Numbered from the stretch's first letter, positions 18,634 to 27,820 are shown. The stretch is DNA of 64,000 nucleotides from an uncultured Desulfovibrio sp. (GCA_934546745.1 CAKTDV010000006.1:1-64000); one strand, 5' to 3'. The notes: generated by a model not told the origin, from the sequence alone. Numbers and translations: made by a program.

Positions 18634-18662
18634 TAGAAATTTTCAGAAAAAGAACCTATACT
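18634..18662 (+). promoter_or_regulatory. Candidate sigma-70 promoter of hydG
   Basis: TAGAAA, 17 bases, TATACT. The -10 is good and the -35 weak (4 of 6). A small stem GGCTGC-aaacg-GCAGCC at 18683-18699 lies in the leader. Confidence 0.4.
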
Positions 18663-18744
18663 GGAATCATTGCACTAGCGGAGGCTGCAAACGGCAGCCA
18701 GGCTATGGCTTTTACTTCAACCAAAGCATTAAGGATTGCGCGCC

Positions 18745-20136
18745 ATGAAAGATATGTTGCCCGCGTGGCTGACGCCGCAAGAGATTGACACCATCCTGAC
18801 CAAGGCCACAGAACCGGACGCCGCCGAACGGTCTGCCATCCTGGAAAAATCCCTTGCTCTCCAGCCCCTCGGTCTGGCCGAAGTGGCCGCCCTGCTGCGT
18901 GTGGAAAGCAAGGACGGTCTGCGGAGCATCTTCGAGGCGGCGGACAAGGTCAAGCAGAAGGTCTACGGGGATCGCATCGTTCTGACCGCCCCCCTGCACC
19001 TTTCCAACCATTGCGGCAGCGAATGCCTGTACTGCGCCAATCGCCGCGGCAACACCCTGATTGAACGCCGCTACATGACGCCGCCGGAGATGAGGGAAGC
19101 GGCCCTCCATCTGGTACGGCAGGGACATAAGCGCGTCATCCTTGTCAGCGGCCAGCTGCCCAATGCCGATGTGGAATACCTCGCCGAAGCCGTCAGCGTC
19201 ATGTATACCGTCTATGAGGATATGGGCGAACTGCGCAGGGTGAACATCAATGCCGGCCTGCTTACCGAGGAGGATTTCCGGACGCTGGTGCGCTACGACA
19301 TAGGAACGGCCCTGATATTCCAGGAGACCTATCACGAAACCTCCTATTGCGCCGCCCACAAATCCGGTCCCAAGAGCAATTACTTCAAGCGGCTGAACGG
19401 CCCGGACATCGCCAGACAGGCCGGGGTGAATGAGGTCGGGCTGGGTCTGCTTCTGGGCCTCGGGCCATGGCAGTTCGATCTCCTGGCGCTGACGCAGCAC
19501 GCGGCGCATCTCCTGCGTCTGTATGGCGAAGGCGCGCACACGGTTTCCCTGTTCCGCATGCGCCCGGCTCCCGGTTCGCTTTTTACCCCGCCGCACGCCC
19601 TGCGCGATGCCGATTATCTCCGTTGTGTGGCCATTACCCGTCTGGCTCTGCCGGAGTCGGGGCTGATCCTCACGACCCGCGAACCTTCCGGCCTCTGGCG
19701 CAACGGCTGTAGCGCCGGCGCGTCCCAGCTCATAACCGGCAGTCTTGCCAATCCCTATCAGGACTGGAATGAGGACGCGGGCGAACACGGCGTGCGTTTC
19801 CCCATGAGTGAGGATCTTCATGTCGACGAGGTCGTCCGTTTCCTGCTTGAGGAATCCCACCATCTCCCGTCCTTCTGTACGGCCTGTCAGCGTCTTGGCC
19901 GTGTCGGCGCGGAGTTCAACACCATCGCCTCTGACTGCGGTATGAGGAGCCAGTGCGGCCCCAACTCCATCGCTTCCTTCATGGAGTTTCTCCTGCACTA
20001 TGCGACCCCCTACACCCGCGGACTCGGCGATCGCCTTATCGCGGAAAAGCTGCGCGCGCTCACCGACAGCGAACGCATGGCCGCCGTCCGCATGCTGCAA
20101 AAGGTACTGGCCGGCCGCGTGGACGAGTTCATTTAA
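18745..20136 (+). CDS. hydG: [FeFe]-hydrogenase maturase HydG (radical SAM tyrosine lyase)
   Basis: HydG splits tyrosine to p-cresol, CO and cyanide, building the diatomic ligands of the hydrogenase H-cluster. The 463-aa protein has the radical SAM cluster C90-x3-C94-x2-C97 and the diagnostic C-terminal CX2CX22C (C378, C381, C404) that holds the second, auxiliary cluster. This second motif separates HydG from the related ThiH and from HydE. AAGGA lies nine bases before the ATG at 18745. hydE, hydF and hydrogenase subunits are not in the window, so HydG is an isolated gene here. A strong terminator follows, so it is monocistronic. Confidence 0.93.
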   Translation: MKDMLPAWLTPQEIDTILTKATEPDAAERSAILEKSLALQPLGLAEVAALLRVESKDGLRSIFEAADKVKQKVYGDRIVLTAPLHLSNHCGSECLYCANRRGNTLIERRYMTPPEMREAALHLVRQGHKRVILVSGQLPNADVEYLAEAVSVMYTVYEDMGELRRVNINAGLLTEEDFRTLVRYDIGTALIFQETYHETSYCAAHKSGPKSNYFKRLNGPDIARQAGVNEVGLGLLLGLGPWQFDLLALTQHAAHLLRLYGEGAHTVSLFRMRPAPGSLFTPPHALRDADYLRCVAITRLALPESGLILTTREPSGLWRNGCSAGASQLITGSLANPYQDWNEDAGEHGVRFPMSEDLHVDEVVRFLLEESHHLPSFCTACQRLGRVGAEFNTIASDCGMRSQCGPNSIASFMEFLLHYATPYTRGLGDRLIAEKLRALTDSERMAAVRMLQKVLAGRVDEFI

Positions 20137-20170
20137 CGCCCTCTGTTCAAGCTTTTTCCCCGGCACTGAC

Positions 20171-20207
20171 GGCTCCGGCGGGCTACGCTCTTTGCCGGAG
20201 CCTTTTT
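20171..20207 (+). terminator. Rho-independent terminator of hydG
   Basis: Perfect stem GGCTCCGGC / GCCGGAGCC followed by T5. A second GC-rich hairpin, GCGGGGC-cgtg-GCCCCGC, follows at about 20247. Confidence 0.92.
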
Positions 20208-20418
20208 CTTTCCCGCGCTTCCACGAACGGGATTTTCCCGGCAACGCGGGGCCGTGGCCCCGCATTGCCTTTTGACAGCAAAAGAGGCATCATACGCCGC
20301 GCGGTTCGGGCGTTACTACCAAACACTTCCCGCACCCCCTGACCGGCGGAGAGCGGTGTTCGCCAACGGAAGGGGCGACGCATAGCGAATCATCTTCTTT
20401 TTTTGGGAGGCCACATAC

Positions 20419-21699
20419 ATGGGAGTCCTGAAACCTCTGCTGGGCGTCTCAGCCCTTGCGCTGCTTGCCTTTGCGCCATTGCCCGCCCTTCCCGCCAGGG
20501 ACGGCGACGCCAGCTACGATCCCTACAAACGCTTCAGCCAGGTGCTGGATCTTGTGGAGCGCGAATACGTCAAGGACGTCAAGGAAAGCGATCTTATCAA
20601 TAATGCCATCAAGGGGATGCTGCAAAATCTGGATCCGCATTCCAGTTTCATGAGCGCCGACGAATACAAGTCCATGCAGGAAACCACCTCCGGCGAATTT
20701 TTCGGCATTGGCGTGGAAATCTACATGGAAAACGGACAGGTGACCGTCGTATCGCCCATCGCCGATACGCCCGCCGATCGCGCAGGCCTGCTGGCCGGCG
20801 ACGTCATTCTCTCCATCGACGGCCAGGCGACGCAGGAGCTGAGCCTGCAGGATGTCGTCTCGCGCATTCGCGGCCCCAAGGGCAGCGCCGTGGAGCTGAC
20901 CATCCTGCACTCTTCGGCAAAAGCGCCGCAGACAGTACGCATCACACGCGGGGCCATCCCCCTGATCAGCGTCAAATCCAGAGAACTGGAGAAAGGGTAC
21001 CACCTGATACGCATCACCCGTTTTTCAGAACGGACGACCGAAGAACTGCAGGATGCCATCAAAGCGGCGGGCGCGGATCTGAAAGGCATTGTGCTTGATC
21101 TGCGCAACAATCCTGGAGGTCTGCTGGATCAGGCCGTGCGCGTTTCAGACATGTTCCTCAGCGACGGCGTCATCGTCTCCATCAAGGGCCGTACCCAAAG
21201 CTCCGAACGCGCCTACCGGGCCTCCGCGCAAAAAGAAGACATCACCGTGCCGGTGGTGGCGCTGATCAACGCCGGTTCCGCATCGGCTTCGGAAATTGTC
21301 GCCGGGGCCCTGCGTGATCAGAAACGCGCGCTGATTCTGGGTGAACGCTCCTTCGGCAAGGGCTCCGTACAGAATATCATTCCCCTTCCTGACGGTTCCG
21401 GTCTCAAGCTGACTGTGGCGCTGTACTATACCCCTAACGGCAGCTCCATTCAGGCGGAGGGCATTCAGCCCGACATGGAAGTCCCCTTTGCCTCCCGCGG
21501 CGATCAGGATCGCTTCCTGCTGCGGGAACAGGATCTGAACCGCCATCTGGAAAACGGCAAAAAGAAGGGCGATACCAAAAAAGATGCCGCTTCGGAAGCG
21601 CGCGAACAACTGGAACGCGACAATCAGCTGCGCACAGCACTTCAACTGCTCAAGGGCATTCCCGCCGTGCAGCGCCTCCGGAGCGATGCGGCGCGGTAA
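20419..21699 (+). CDS. ctpA: C-terminal processing peptidase CtpA (S41 family)
   Basis: A periplasmic serine protease with a Ser-Lys dyad that trims envelope proteins. The 426-aa product has a signal peptide (residues 1-26), an N-terminal helical domain with the family phrase NAIKGMLQNLDPHSS, a PDZ domain (about 85-180) and the protease core. The nucleophile is S289 in GSASASEI and the general base is K314 in GERSFGKGSVQ, exactly 25 residues apart as in the D1 processing protease. The C-terminal tail is charged. GGGAGG lies eight bases before the start. It may be co-transcribed with the deacetylase gene 262 bases downstream. Confidence 0.95.
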   Translation: MGVLKPLLGVSALALLAFAPLPALPARDGDASYDPYKRFSQVLDLVEREYVKDVKESDLINNAIKGMLQNLDPHSSFMSADEYKSMQETTSGEFFGIGVEIYMENGQVTVVSPIADTPADRAGLLAGDVILSIDGQATQELSLQDVVSRIRGPKGSAVELTILHSSAKAPQTVRITRGAIPLISVKSRELEKGYHLIRITRFSERTTEELQDAIKAAGADLKGIVLDLRNNPGGLLDQAVRVSDMFLSDGVIVSIKGRTQSSERAYRASAQKEDITVPVVALINAGSASASEIVAGALRDQKRALILGERSFGKGSVQNIIPLPDGSGLKLTVALYYTPNGSSIQAEGIQPDMEVPFASRGDQDRFLLREQDLNRHLENGKKKGDTKKDAASEAREQLERDNQLRTALQLLKGIPAVQRLRSDAAR

Positions 21700-21836
21700 G
21701 GCGCGCACCGCGCCCGTACAGGCTCGGACGCGCTCAAGGCTCTTCTTCCCGTCCTGACAACCTACAATCTCGCCGTTCCCCCGGCGTTCTCCATCATGGA
21801 AATGCCGCGGCCCGCCGGTGGAGAGGGGCGTCATGT

Positions 21837-21883
21837 GGAGATGGGCGTCATTCAGCCTCGCCGCGAAATGACCGCCCATCTCC
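21837..21883. other. Long stem-loop between ctpA and the deacetylase gene
   Basis: GGAGATGGGC-GTCATT pairs with AATGAC-c-GCCCATCTCC, giving 16 base pairs with a one-base bulge and a 14-base loop. No T-tract follows, so it is not a standard terminator. It ends 78 bases before the next start codon. Confidence 0.6.
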
Positions 21884-21961
21884 ATGGCCACTATCGCCGC
21901 CCCCCCCTTTCCATGAGGGCACACGATCATCCCTGAGCATAACAGATTTCCCCCAATCCGT

Positions 21962-23353
21962 ATGAAGGACGCCGTCTCGCAAGCTTCTCTTCCGGCTCTC
22001 GCAAGTCCCTCTCCGAACGCGGCACGACCGGAATCCGCACAGGAAGACCGCTGGTATCCTTCCTCTTCGTTACGGCTGCTTCTTGGCGGCCTTCTCTGGA
22101 TGAGCGCCGCTCTGGCGGTCTGCCTGCCCCTGACGCCAAAGGAAATGCCCAGCTCTCTTGCGGATGACACCTTCTTTCCCCACGCCCGCCCTACCGGGCC
22201 TGTCGTATACGCCCCCCAGCCAGAGGCTCCCGCTCAGGAGAGAAGGCATGCCTCCACCGAGGCGGAACGCCATTTTCTGCGGCGGGAACATGCCGTTCTG
22301 AACTTTCTCGCTCCACGGCTCGGCCTTTGCGCGGCGGCGGCCATGCCGTCCGCGACATTCACCTGTGTGCGCCGCGAGGATCCCGCGACGCGTCTTCCCC
22401 GCTATGTCTGCACAGGAAACGGACAAGGCGCTCCTCTGCGTTTTGCCGTTGCCCTGCGCCAGCGACTGGGACGGGAAGGGCGTCACGCCCGATCGGCGGA
22501 TGGCAGTCCTCTTTTTCCCCAGCCCTTGTTGCCTTATCTGCGCTGGCGCGATGACGGCGCGCTGGAGGTACGCAGCGGCGACTGCGTCATGATGGAAATT
22601 CATTTTCCGGGACGGGAACGGGAGTTGGCGGATCTTGCCCGTCCCCACCCCCAACCGGCGCTGATCATCGTCATTGACGATATGGGGCAGAAAATGGAAG
22701 CCGCGGGACAGCTGGCGGCCCTGCCCTACCCTGTTACCCTGGCCGTGTGGCCCCATGCGCGGCACAGGGGGGATACCGTGCGTCTGGCCAGAGACATGGG
22801 GCTGGATGTCCTTGCGCATATCCCCATGGAGGCCCTGCCCGGCAAAGACGGAAGGCTTCCCGCGACCGGGCCGAACGCGCTTCGCGTGGATATGAACGAA
22901 GCACAGTTGCGCCGGGCGCTGAATGAATCGCTGGCTCTCCTTCCAGAAGCCATAGGCTTCAATAACCATATGGGATCAGCCCTGACCAGCGCCGACGGTC
23001 CCTGCCGCGTCATTGCCCGCAACGAGGCCGGGCGGGGCTACTTCGTTCTCGACAGCATGACGCATCCGCAATCGCGGCTTTTCGCCCGCTGCCGTCAAAT
23101 GGGCATCGTCAGCGCTGCGCGATCGGTTTTTCTGGACAATACCCGCCGCGTGCCGGCCATTCTGGCCAATCTCTCGCTGGCCGCACGAAAGGCCAGACAA
23201 TACGGATCGGCCATTGCCATAGGGCATCCCTACCCGGAAACCATAACGGCCCTGCAACGATGGGAAAATCTGGAAGGCGTGGCCATCGTTCCATTGCGCC
23301 GCCATATCTGGCGCCTTTCAGGAGCGGGACTCCCCGATGCCGTCTCTCCCTAG
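21962..23353 (+). CDS. Divergent polysaccharide deacetylase family protein
   Basis: A 463-aa protein with an N-terminal membrane anchor (LLLGGLLWMSAALAVCL, about residues 38-54) and a C-terminal domain of the divergent polysaccharide deacetylase family from about residue 230. Diagnostic phrases are ALIIVIDDMG, the LPYPVTLAVWPHARH block, AHIPMEALPG and NNHMGSALT. Members commonly lie beside ctpA and murein-hydrolase activators, which fits the ctpA gene just upstream, so a role in cell-wall remodelling is inferred. No clear ribosome binding site precedes the ATG, so the exact start is uncertain. proC follows after 74 bases. Confidence 0.88.
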   Translation: MKDAVSQASLPALASPSPNAARPESAQEDRWYPSSSLRLLLGGLLWMSAALAVCLPLTPKEMPSSLADDTFFPHARPTGPVVYAPQPEAPAQERRHASTEAERHFLRREHAVLNFLAPRLGLCAAAAMPSATFTCVRREDPATRLPRYVCTGNGQGAPLRFAVALRQRLGREGRHARSADGSPLFPQPLLPYLRWRDDGALEVRSGDCVMMEIHFPGRERELADLARPHPQPALIIVIDDMGQKMEAAGQLAALPYPVTLAVWPHARHRGDTVRLARDMGLDVLAHIPMEALPGKDGRLPATGPNALRVDMNEAQLRRALNESLALLPEAIGFNNHMGSALTSADGPCRVIARNEAGRGYFVLDSMTHPQSRLFARCRQMGIVSAARSVFLDNTRRVPAILANLSLAARKARQYGSAIAIGHPYPETITALQRWENLEGVAIVPLRRHIWRLSGAGLPDAVSP

Positions 23354-23427
23354 GATCTCCCGTTTTTGACATGTGACCATGAAACCCCACCGAATGAAAC
23401 ACCCTGGCACTCTGTGAGGAGGAGCAT

Positions 23428-24237
23428 ATGAAAAAAGAGATAGGCTGCATAGGTTGCGGCGCTATGGGCGGCGCCATCATGGCCGGACTGGCCCGCAGCG
23501 CGCCCCTGTGGGAAGGCTGGGGCCTTACGGCCTGTTCGCGCACAGCCGCGCGTCTTGCGCCCCTGACGGAACTCGGCGTCGTCCCCTGTGCTTCCAGCGC
23601 GGATGTGGCGGCGCGGAGCCGTTATATTGTCGTTGCCGTCAAACCCTGTCAGATGGAAGAGGTTCTGCGAGGACTGGCTCCGCATCTGCGTGTGGAGCAC
23701 GTCGTCATCTCCATAGCGGCAGGCGTCGGTATGGCGTCGATCCGGGAAAACACCGGCCGCACCTGCGCCATTGTGCGCTGCATGCCCAATACTCCCGCCA
23801 GAATCGGCAAGGGGGTCTTTGGCCTCTGCTTTGACGATCCGGCGCTGAGCGACGAAGCGCGCGGCGACATTCATGCCCTGTTCAACGCGCTGGGCGTCTG
23901 TGTGGAACTTCCAGAAACACGCTTCACCGCCTTTTCGGCGCTTATTGGCGCCGGTCCCGCCTATGTCTTTGCCATGATGCAAGGGCTGGTTCAGGCAGGC
24001 GCCACGCTGGGGTTTACCTGGACGCAATCACGCGAAATGGTGACGGCCCTGTTTGAGGGAAGCGCCGCCATGGCGGCGCGGGAAGACTCGCCGCTGATGC
24101 GGCTGCGCGACGAGGTGTGTTCCCCGGCGGGACTTACCCTTGCCGGTGTGAACGCGCTGGATCGCGCGGGCCTCTGCGGACTCCTGGTTGACGCCGTTCT
24201 GGCGGCGGACGCCCGAGGCAGGGAAATGGAGCGGTGA
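23428..24237 (+). CDS. proC: Pyrroline-5-carboxylate reductase
   Basis: Last step of proline synthesis, reducing pyrroline-5-carboxylate with NAD(P)H. The 269-aa protein has the Rossmann motif GCGAMGGAI (residues 7-15), ISIAAGV, RCMPNTPA and the C-terminal signature FTAFSALIGAGPAYVF with VCSPAGLTLAG. The usual SPGGTT has become SPAGLT, a conservative change. The start is set by GAGGAGGAG seven bases upstream. Confidence 0.95.
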   Translation: MKKEIGCIGCGAMGGAIMAGLARSAPLWEGWGLTACSRTAARLAPLTELGVVPCASSADVAARSRYIVVAVKPCQMEEVLRGLAPHLRVEHVVISIAAGVGMASIRENTGRTCAIVRCMPNTPARIGKGVFGLCFDDPALSDEARGDIHALFNALGVCVELPETRFTAFSALIGAGPAYVFAMMQGLVQAGATLGFTWTQSREMVTALFEGSAAMAAREDSPLMRLRDEVCSPAGLTLAGVNALDRAGLCGLLVDAVLAADARGREMER

Positions 24238-24276
24238 TATCATCCCCCCATGACGCCGGGGATGTGATGGAAAAGA

Positions 24277-24310
24277 CGGGGAAAGCCTCCTCACCTGAAC
24301 GCTTTCCCCG
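24277..24310. terminator. Convergent terminator between proC and hypB
   Basis: Ten-base arms CGGGGAAAGC and GCTTTCCCCG. A smaller hairpin CATCCCC/GGGGATG lies at 24241-24264. Confidence 0.7.
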
Positions 24311-24342
24311 CCCCCCATGTTCCATGTTCCCGGCAAACGGCA

Positions 24343-25011
24343 CTATGGAAGCCGCGCCCGTTCACTTGCCTTTGCCGCATGCATATGCCGCAGCCAGTCA
24401 TACCAGCCCTCAAGCCCGGCGCCAGTACGGCAGGAGACCTCAAAGACGGCCAGATCTCCATTCAGGCGTGTGGCAAAGGCCCTCGCGCGCTCCATCTCAA
24501 AATCCACATAGGGCAACAGGTCAATTTTGTTCAGGATCATTGCCTTGGCAAGATTGAACAGCAGAGGGTACTTTTCCGGCTTGTCGTCTCCTTCGGCGAC
24601 ACTGAGCAGGGCGACCTTGGCATCTTCGCCGCAATCAAATTCCACAGGGCAGACAAGATTGCCGACATTTTCTATAAAGAGAATATCAACCTGGGAAAGA
24701 TCCAGGGCGTCCAATGCCGTGGCGACCATATTACTGTCAAGATGGCAGCCTCCATCGGTATTGATCTGCACCGCCTGCACACCAGTAGCGGCAACGCGGC
24801 GCGCGTCGTTGTCCGTCTGTAAATCGCCCTCAATGACGGCCATACGGAACTCACCTGACAGATCGCGCAAGGTGCGTTCCAGAAGGGAGGTTTTTCCCGC
24901 TCCGGGGGAGGATATGAGATTCAGCGTCAGGATGCCGCGCAGGCGTCCGCGCACCTGCCCGGCCATTTTTTCATTGGCTTCCAGCACATTGCGCACCACG
25001 GGGATTTGCAT
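24343..25011 (-). CDS. hypB: Hydrogenase nickel incorporation GTPase HypB
   Basis: GTPase that delivers nickel to the [NiFe]-hydrogenase large subunit together with HypA. The 222-aa product has the P-loop SSPGAGKTS (about residues 33-41), the dimer-interface metal site GGCHLDS, and NKIDLLPY as G4. It lacks the His-rich and CXXCGC N-terminal nickel stores found in some members. GAGGAG lies upstream of the ATG at 25011. It is 22 bases downstream of hypA on the same strand. Confidence 0.95.
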   Translation of the reverse strand: MQIPVVRNVLEANEKMAGQVRGRLRGILTLNLISSPGAGKTSLLERTLRDLSGEFRMAVIEGDLQTDNDARRVAATGVQAVQINTDGGCHLDSNMVATALDALDLSQVDILFIENVGNLVCPVEFDCGEDAKVALLSVAEGDDKPEKYPLLFNLAKAMILNKIDLLPYVDFEMERARAFATRLNGDLAVFEVSCRTGAGLEGWYDWLRHMHAAKASERARLP

Positions 25012-25033
25012 GCCGCACTCCTCTTCCACAAGC

Positions 25034-25387
25034 TTACGTGCCTTCAACGGCAACAATGTTCAGTTCCTTTCCCTGCAGAACCTCGTGCCCCAGCTGCTCG
25101 CCGCAATGCGGGCAGGGTTCCCACAGCGCCAGCCGCCCCTCTCCGCCAAATTCCCCGCCACACGCGCCGCAGCGCAGGCGCAGGGGTATCTCCTCAATGA
25201 CAAGGCTGGCGGTTTCGTCAGGGGTCCCCTTCAGAAGAACCTCAAACCCGAAACGCAGGGAGGACAGCTCCACACCGGCCAGCGTGCCGCAACGCAGGCG
25301 AACGCCCGTCAGGCGTGTACAGCCGCGGGCCTTCAGCTCCTGACGCGCAATGTCAAGAATATTCTGGGCAAGGGACATTTCATGCAT
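25034..25387 (-). CDS. hypA: Hydrogenase nickel chaperone HypA
   Basis: Nickel- and zinc-binding chaperone for [NiFe] hydrogenase assembly. The 117-aa protein begins MHEMS, whose His2 and Glu3 are nickel ligands, so the start at 25387 is certain even though the ribosome site is weak. The zinc site is CGAC and CPHC in the C-terminal half. It forms an operon with hypB. Other hyp genes are not in the window. Confidence 0.95.
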   Translation of the reverse strand: MHEMSLAQNILDIARQELKARGCTRLTGVRLRCGTLAGVELSSLRFGFEVLLKGTPDETASLVIEEIPLRLRCGACGGEFGGEGRLALWEPCPHCGEQLGHEVLQGKELNIVAVEGT

Positions 25388-25478
25388 GGGCGCAGGCTAC
25401 CCGAAAGAAGGCCTTCCGTAAAGGGAGCCGCCTGAGACAACGCCTTGCCATTCACGATAAATCATGTAGAGTTCCTCC

Positions 25479-26267
25479 ATGCAATCTCCCCAATACATCG
25501 GCGTCTATTCCCTGCGCAACAAACTCCAGGAGGGTCCCAGAACCCTCTATTTTGTCTGGCAGACGGAAACAGACGAGTATATCGTCCAGCGCATCGACAG
25601 CGCGCGGCAACCCACAGGCGCTCCGGAACGAATCGCCCGCGACATGCTGCTGCGCAACTTTGTCCCGGAAGCGCCGCCCACGCCGCGGGCAGTAGCGCCG
25701 CAAGACGGCGCCCTTTCTCCATCCTCACCGGCAGCGCGTCCAGAGACACAGGAGACGGAAAGCGCGTCGCTCGTTAGCCCGCCGGGTTCCACCGGCGGAG
25801 AAGAAGAGGCGCTGTTCAGCGACATGGAGTTCCGGCGGCTGGAGCTCGCGCGCAAGGCGAAGCATCTGGAAGCGGCCCTGCGCGAGACGTTCCGCAAAAC
25901 GCTCCTTCGCCTCAAGCGCCCCAAAGAGCGATCCGCGGCTCTGGCGGCTCTGGAACAACTGGCGGCGGCCAAGGAGGGCATCGTCGTGGAACACCGCCAT
26001 ATGTTTCGCGATTTTGGCGTCCAGCTGCGCAAGCACGCTCACCCGGAGACGGCCCTCCACTTCAGCCACCGCGTCGTCAAGCTCGCCCCCGGCGACGATC
26101 ACGCCCTTTTCAACATGGCTCGCGTTCTCTATGATCTGCGCAGGTTCGACGAGGCGGAACAGCTTCTGGAAAAGGCCATGAAAATGAACGCCGCGGAACC
26201 CGCCCACCGTCTGCTGCGCGACTCCATCATGCGGGAAAAGCGGCGCGCCCCCCGCACCCGTCGATGA
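25479..26267 (+). CDS. TPR-containing hypothetical protein
   Basis: A 262-aa soluble protein with no signal peptide. Residues 1-70 form a small globular part (YIGVYSLRNKLQEGPRTLYFVWQ...). Residues 70-110 are a low-complexity Pro/Ser/Glu linker. The C-terminal half is helical and charged, with at least one TPR pair (ALHFSHRVVKLAPGDDHALFN and the following LYDLRRFDEAEQLLEKAMKM). I do not recognise the N-terminal part. It sits 27 bases before the AMIN-domain gene, so the two may share a transcript. The ATG has no strong ribosome site. Confidence 0.75.
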   Translation: MQSPQYIGVYSLRNKLQEGPRTLYFVWQTETDEYIVQRIDSARQPTGAPERIARDMLLRNFVPEAPPTPRAVAPQDGALSPSSPAARPETQETESASLVSPPGSTGGEEEALFSDMEFRRLELARKAKHLEAALRETFRKTLLRLKRPKERSAALAALEQLAAAKEGIVVEHRHMFRDFGVQLRKHAHPETALHFSHRVVKLAPGDDHALFNMARVLYDLRRFDEAEQLLEKAMKMNAAEPAHRLLRDSIMREKRRAPRTRR

Positions 26268-26294
26268 CGCCATGCGCCTCAGGAGTTTTCATCA

Positions 26295-27344
26295 ATGAAT
26301 AAAATCATCATGGGACTCATTGTCGCCGTCTGTGTGCTGGGCATGGCGCTGATCATGCTCAATGAGAAGCTGGGACGTAAACCGGAGCCCGCGCCAGTCG
26401 CGCCGATCCCTCTGGAAAGCCCGGCGGAGCCGCCCTCCCAGGGGCTGGGCGGCGCCGCACTCCCCGCTGGCCGTCCCGGCGGCGGCGATCCGCTGCCTTC
26501 CCTGCCAGCCTCGTCACCCGCGCCCAGCCTGCCTTCTTCTCCAGCGCCCATTCCCGCGCCTGACATGCCCGCCGTCCCCGCGTTTTCCTTTGGCGGCGAC
26601 GATGCGATGCCGCCAACGCTTCCTCCCCTGCCGCAGACAGCGCTTCCCGCGCCCGTTCTTCCGCTGCAGGACACGGCGAAAGAGGAGCCGCCCTCCCCTA
26701 CGCCGGCAGCCACGCCTTCGCCATCCAATGAGGAGCACAGGGAGGTGCCTGTACCGAGCCTGGCGTCCAGCGTCGTCGCGGAACATGAACGCAAGGCCTC
26801 TCCCGCGCCTGTCCGGCAGGAACCGTCTGAAAAAACGCCTGAGAAAAAAGCGCCCGAAAAAGTAAAGCTTCCTCCCGCGCCTGAAAAACAAGAGGAAAAA
26901 GCCGTGGCGGAAGCGCCGCGCAAGGCGCCCTCCCCCAACATCGAACGCGCAAAGGAAGACCCCGGAAAAGCGGAACCCAGAAAAGAAGCCCCCAGGAAAA
27001 AGGAACCCGCTCCCTCCAGAGAGACCCCCGCCGCCGCGGGCAAGAGCATTGAACGCTTTGTTGTCTATGTCCGCGAAAATGGCGCCACCGTGCGCATCGT
27101 GGGCAATACGAATATTTCCTATAAGCCCATGCTGCTGACAGAACCGGATCGCGTTGTCCTGGATCTCGACGGGGACTGGGACATCAAAGCCCCGGGCATT
27201 CCCAAAAACAAACTTGTCACCAATATTCGTATCGGCAAACCCAACGGAAAAACACGTGTCGTCATCGATCTGAACAGTACGGCAAAAATCCGCTATACGC
27301 TGTCCAGGGATCGCCGGATGCTTGATGTCCGCGTGGACAAGTAG
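26295..27344 (+). CDS. Membrane-anchored AMIN-domain protein
   Basis: A 349-aa protein with one N-terminal membrane segment (residues 4-22), then a roughly 220-residue Pro/Ala/Glu/Lys-rich region of low complexity, and a C-terminal AMIN domain (about residues 255-349) shown by RVVLDLDGDW, TNIRIGKPNGKTRVVIDL and RMLDVRV. AMIN domains bind peptidoglycan or direct proteins to the septum or secretion systems. No amidase or secretin domain follows, so it probably acts as an adaptor. AGGAG lies 12 bases upstream. The next gene starts 21 bases after its stop. Confidence 0.88.
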   Translation: MNKIIMGLIVAVCVLGMALIMLNEKLGRKPEPAPVAPIPLESPAEPPSQGLGGAALPAGRPGGGDPLPSLPASSPAPSLPSSPAPIPAPDMPAVPAFSFGGDDAMPPTLPPLPQTALPAPVLPLQDTAKEEPPSPTPAATPSPSNEEHREVPVPSLASSVVAEHERKASPAPVRQEPSEKTPEKKAPEKVKLPPAPEKQEEKAVAEAPRKAPSPNIERAKEDPGKAEPRKEAPRKKEPAPSRETPAAAGKSIERFVVYVRENGATVRIVGNTNISYKPMLLTEPDRVVLDLDGDWDIKAPGIPKNKLVTNIRIGKPNGKTRVVIDLNSTAKIRYTLSRDRRMLDVRVDK

Positions 27345-27365
27345 ATGGGTTTCAAGGAGTATCTC

Positions 27366-27773
27366 ATGGAGAACGTTGTCATCAAAAACGACAAACTGAT
27401 GCGGCTGCTCAATATCACCATTGAGGAAGCCCGCGAAGACTACGCACGCGCCACCATGCCCCTGACCAATGACAACCTCAACGGCATGGGTGTGGCCCAC
27501 GGCGGCGCCATTTTTTCTCTGGCGGATATAGCCTTTGGCAGCGCCGCCAATGCCGGAAAGCATCATTGTGTCGTCAGCCTGACTTCCCATATGGAATTTC
27601 TGCGGCCCGGATCCGTCGGCCCGCTGGTGGCGGAAGCCCGCCTTGTGCGCGGTGGACAACATGTCATGAACTATGAGGTGGACATTTTTGACGCCAATGA
27701 GGTGCTGATCGCCAAGTGCCTGTCCACCGGATTCCGCACATCCCTTCCCCATCCCGCCGGGGAAGGGAAATAA
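27366..27773 (+). CDS. PaaI-family hotdog thioesterase
   Basis: A 135-aa acyl-CoA thioesterase of the hotdog fold. Visible features are NLNGMGVAHGGAIFSLADIAFG, the PaaI-type pattern in which the HGG-x6-D block supplies the catalytic Asp and the oxyanion helix. An in-frame ATG abuts the previous stop codon at 27345, but AAGGAG seven bases before 27366 makes the latter the likely start. The substrate is unknown. Confidence 0.88.
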   Translation: MENVVIKNDKLMRLLNITIEEAREDYARATMPLTNDNLNGMGVAHGGAIFSLADIAFGSAANAGKHHCVVSLTSHMEFLRPGSVGPLVAEARLVRGGQHVMNYEVDIFDANEVLIAKCLSTGFRTSLPHPAGEGK

Positions 27774-27820
27774 CAACGCGACGATTCTTTCGCCGGGCGG
27801 CAGCGCGCCCGTCCTGTACG

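Noticed and set aside
26400..27020. Pro/Ala/Glu/Lys-rich tract of the AMIN-domain gene as a tandem repeat array
   Set aside because: It is low-complexity coding sequence without a regular repeat unit.
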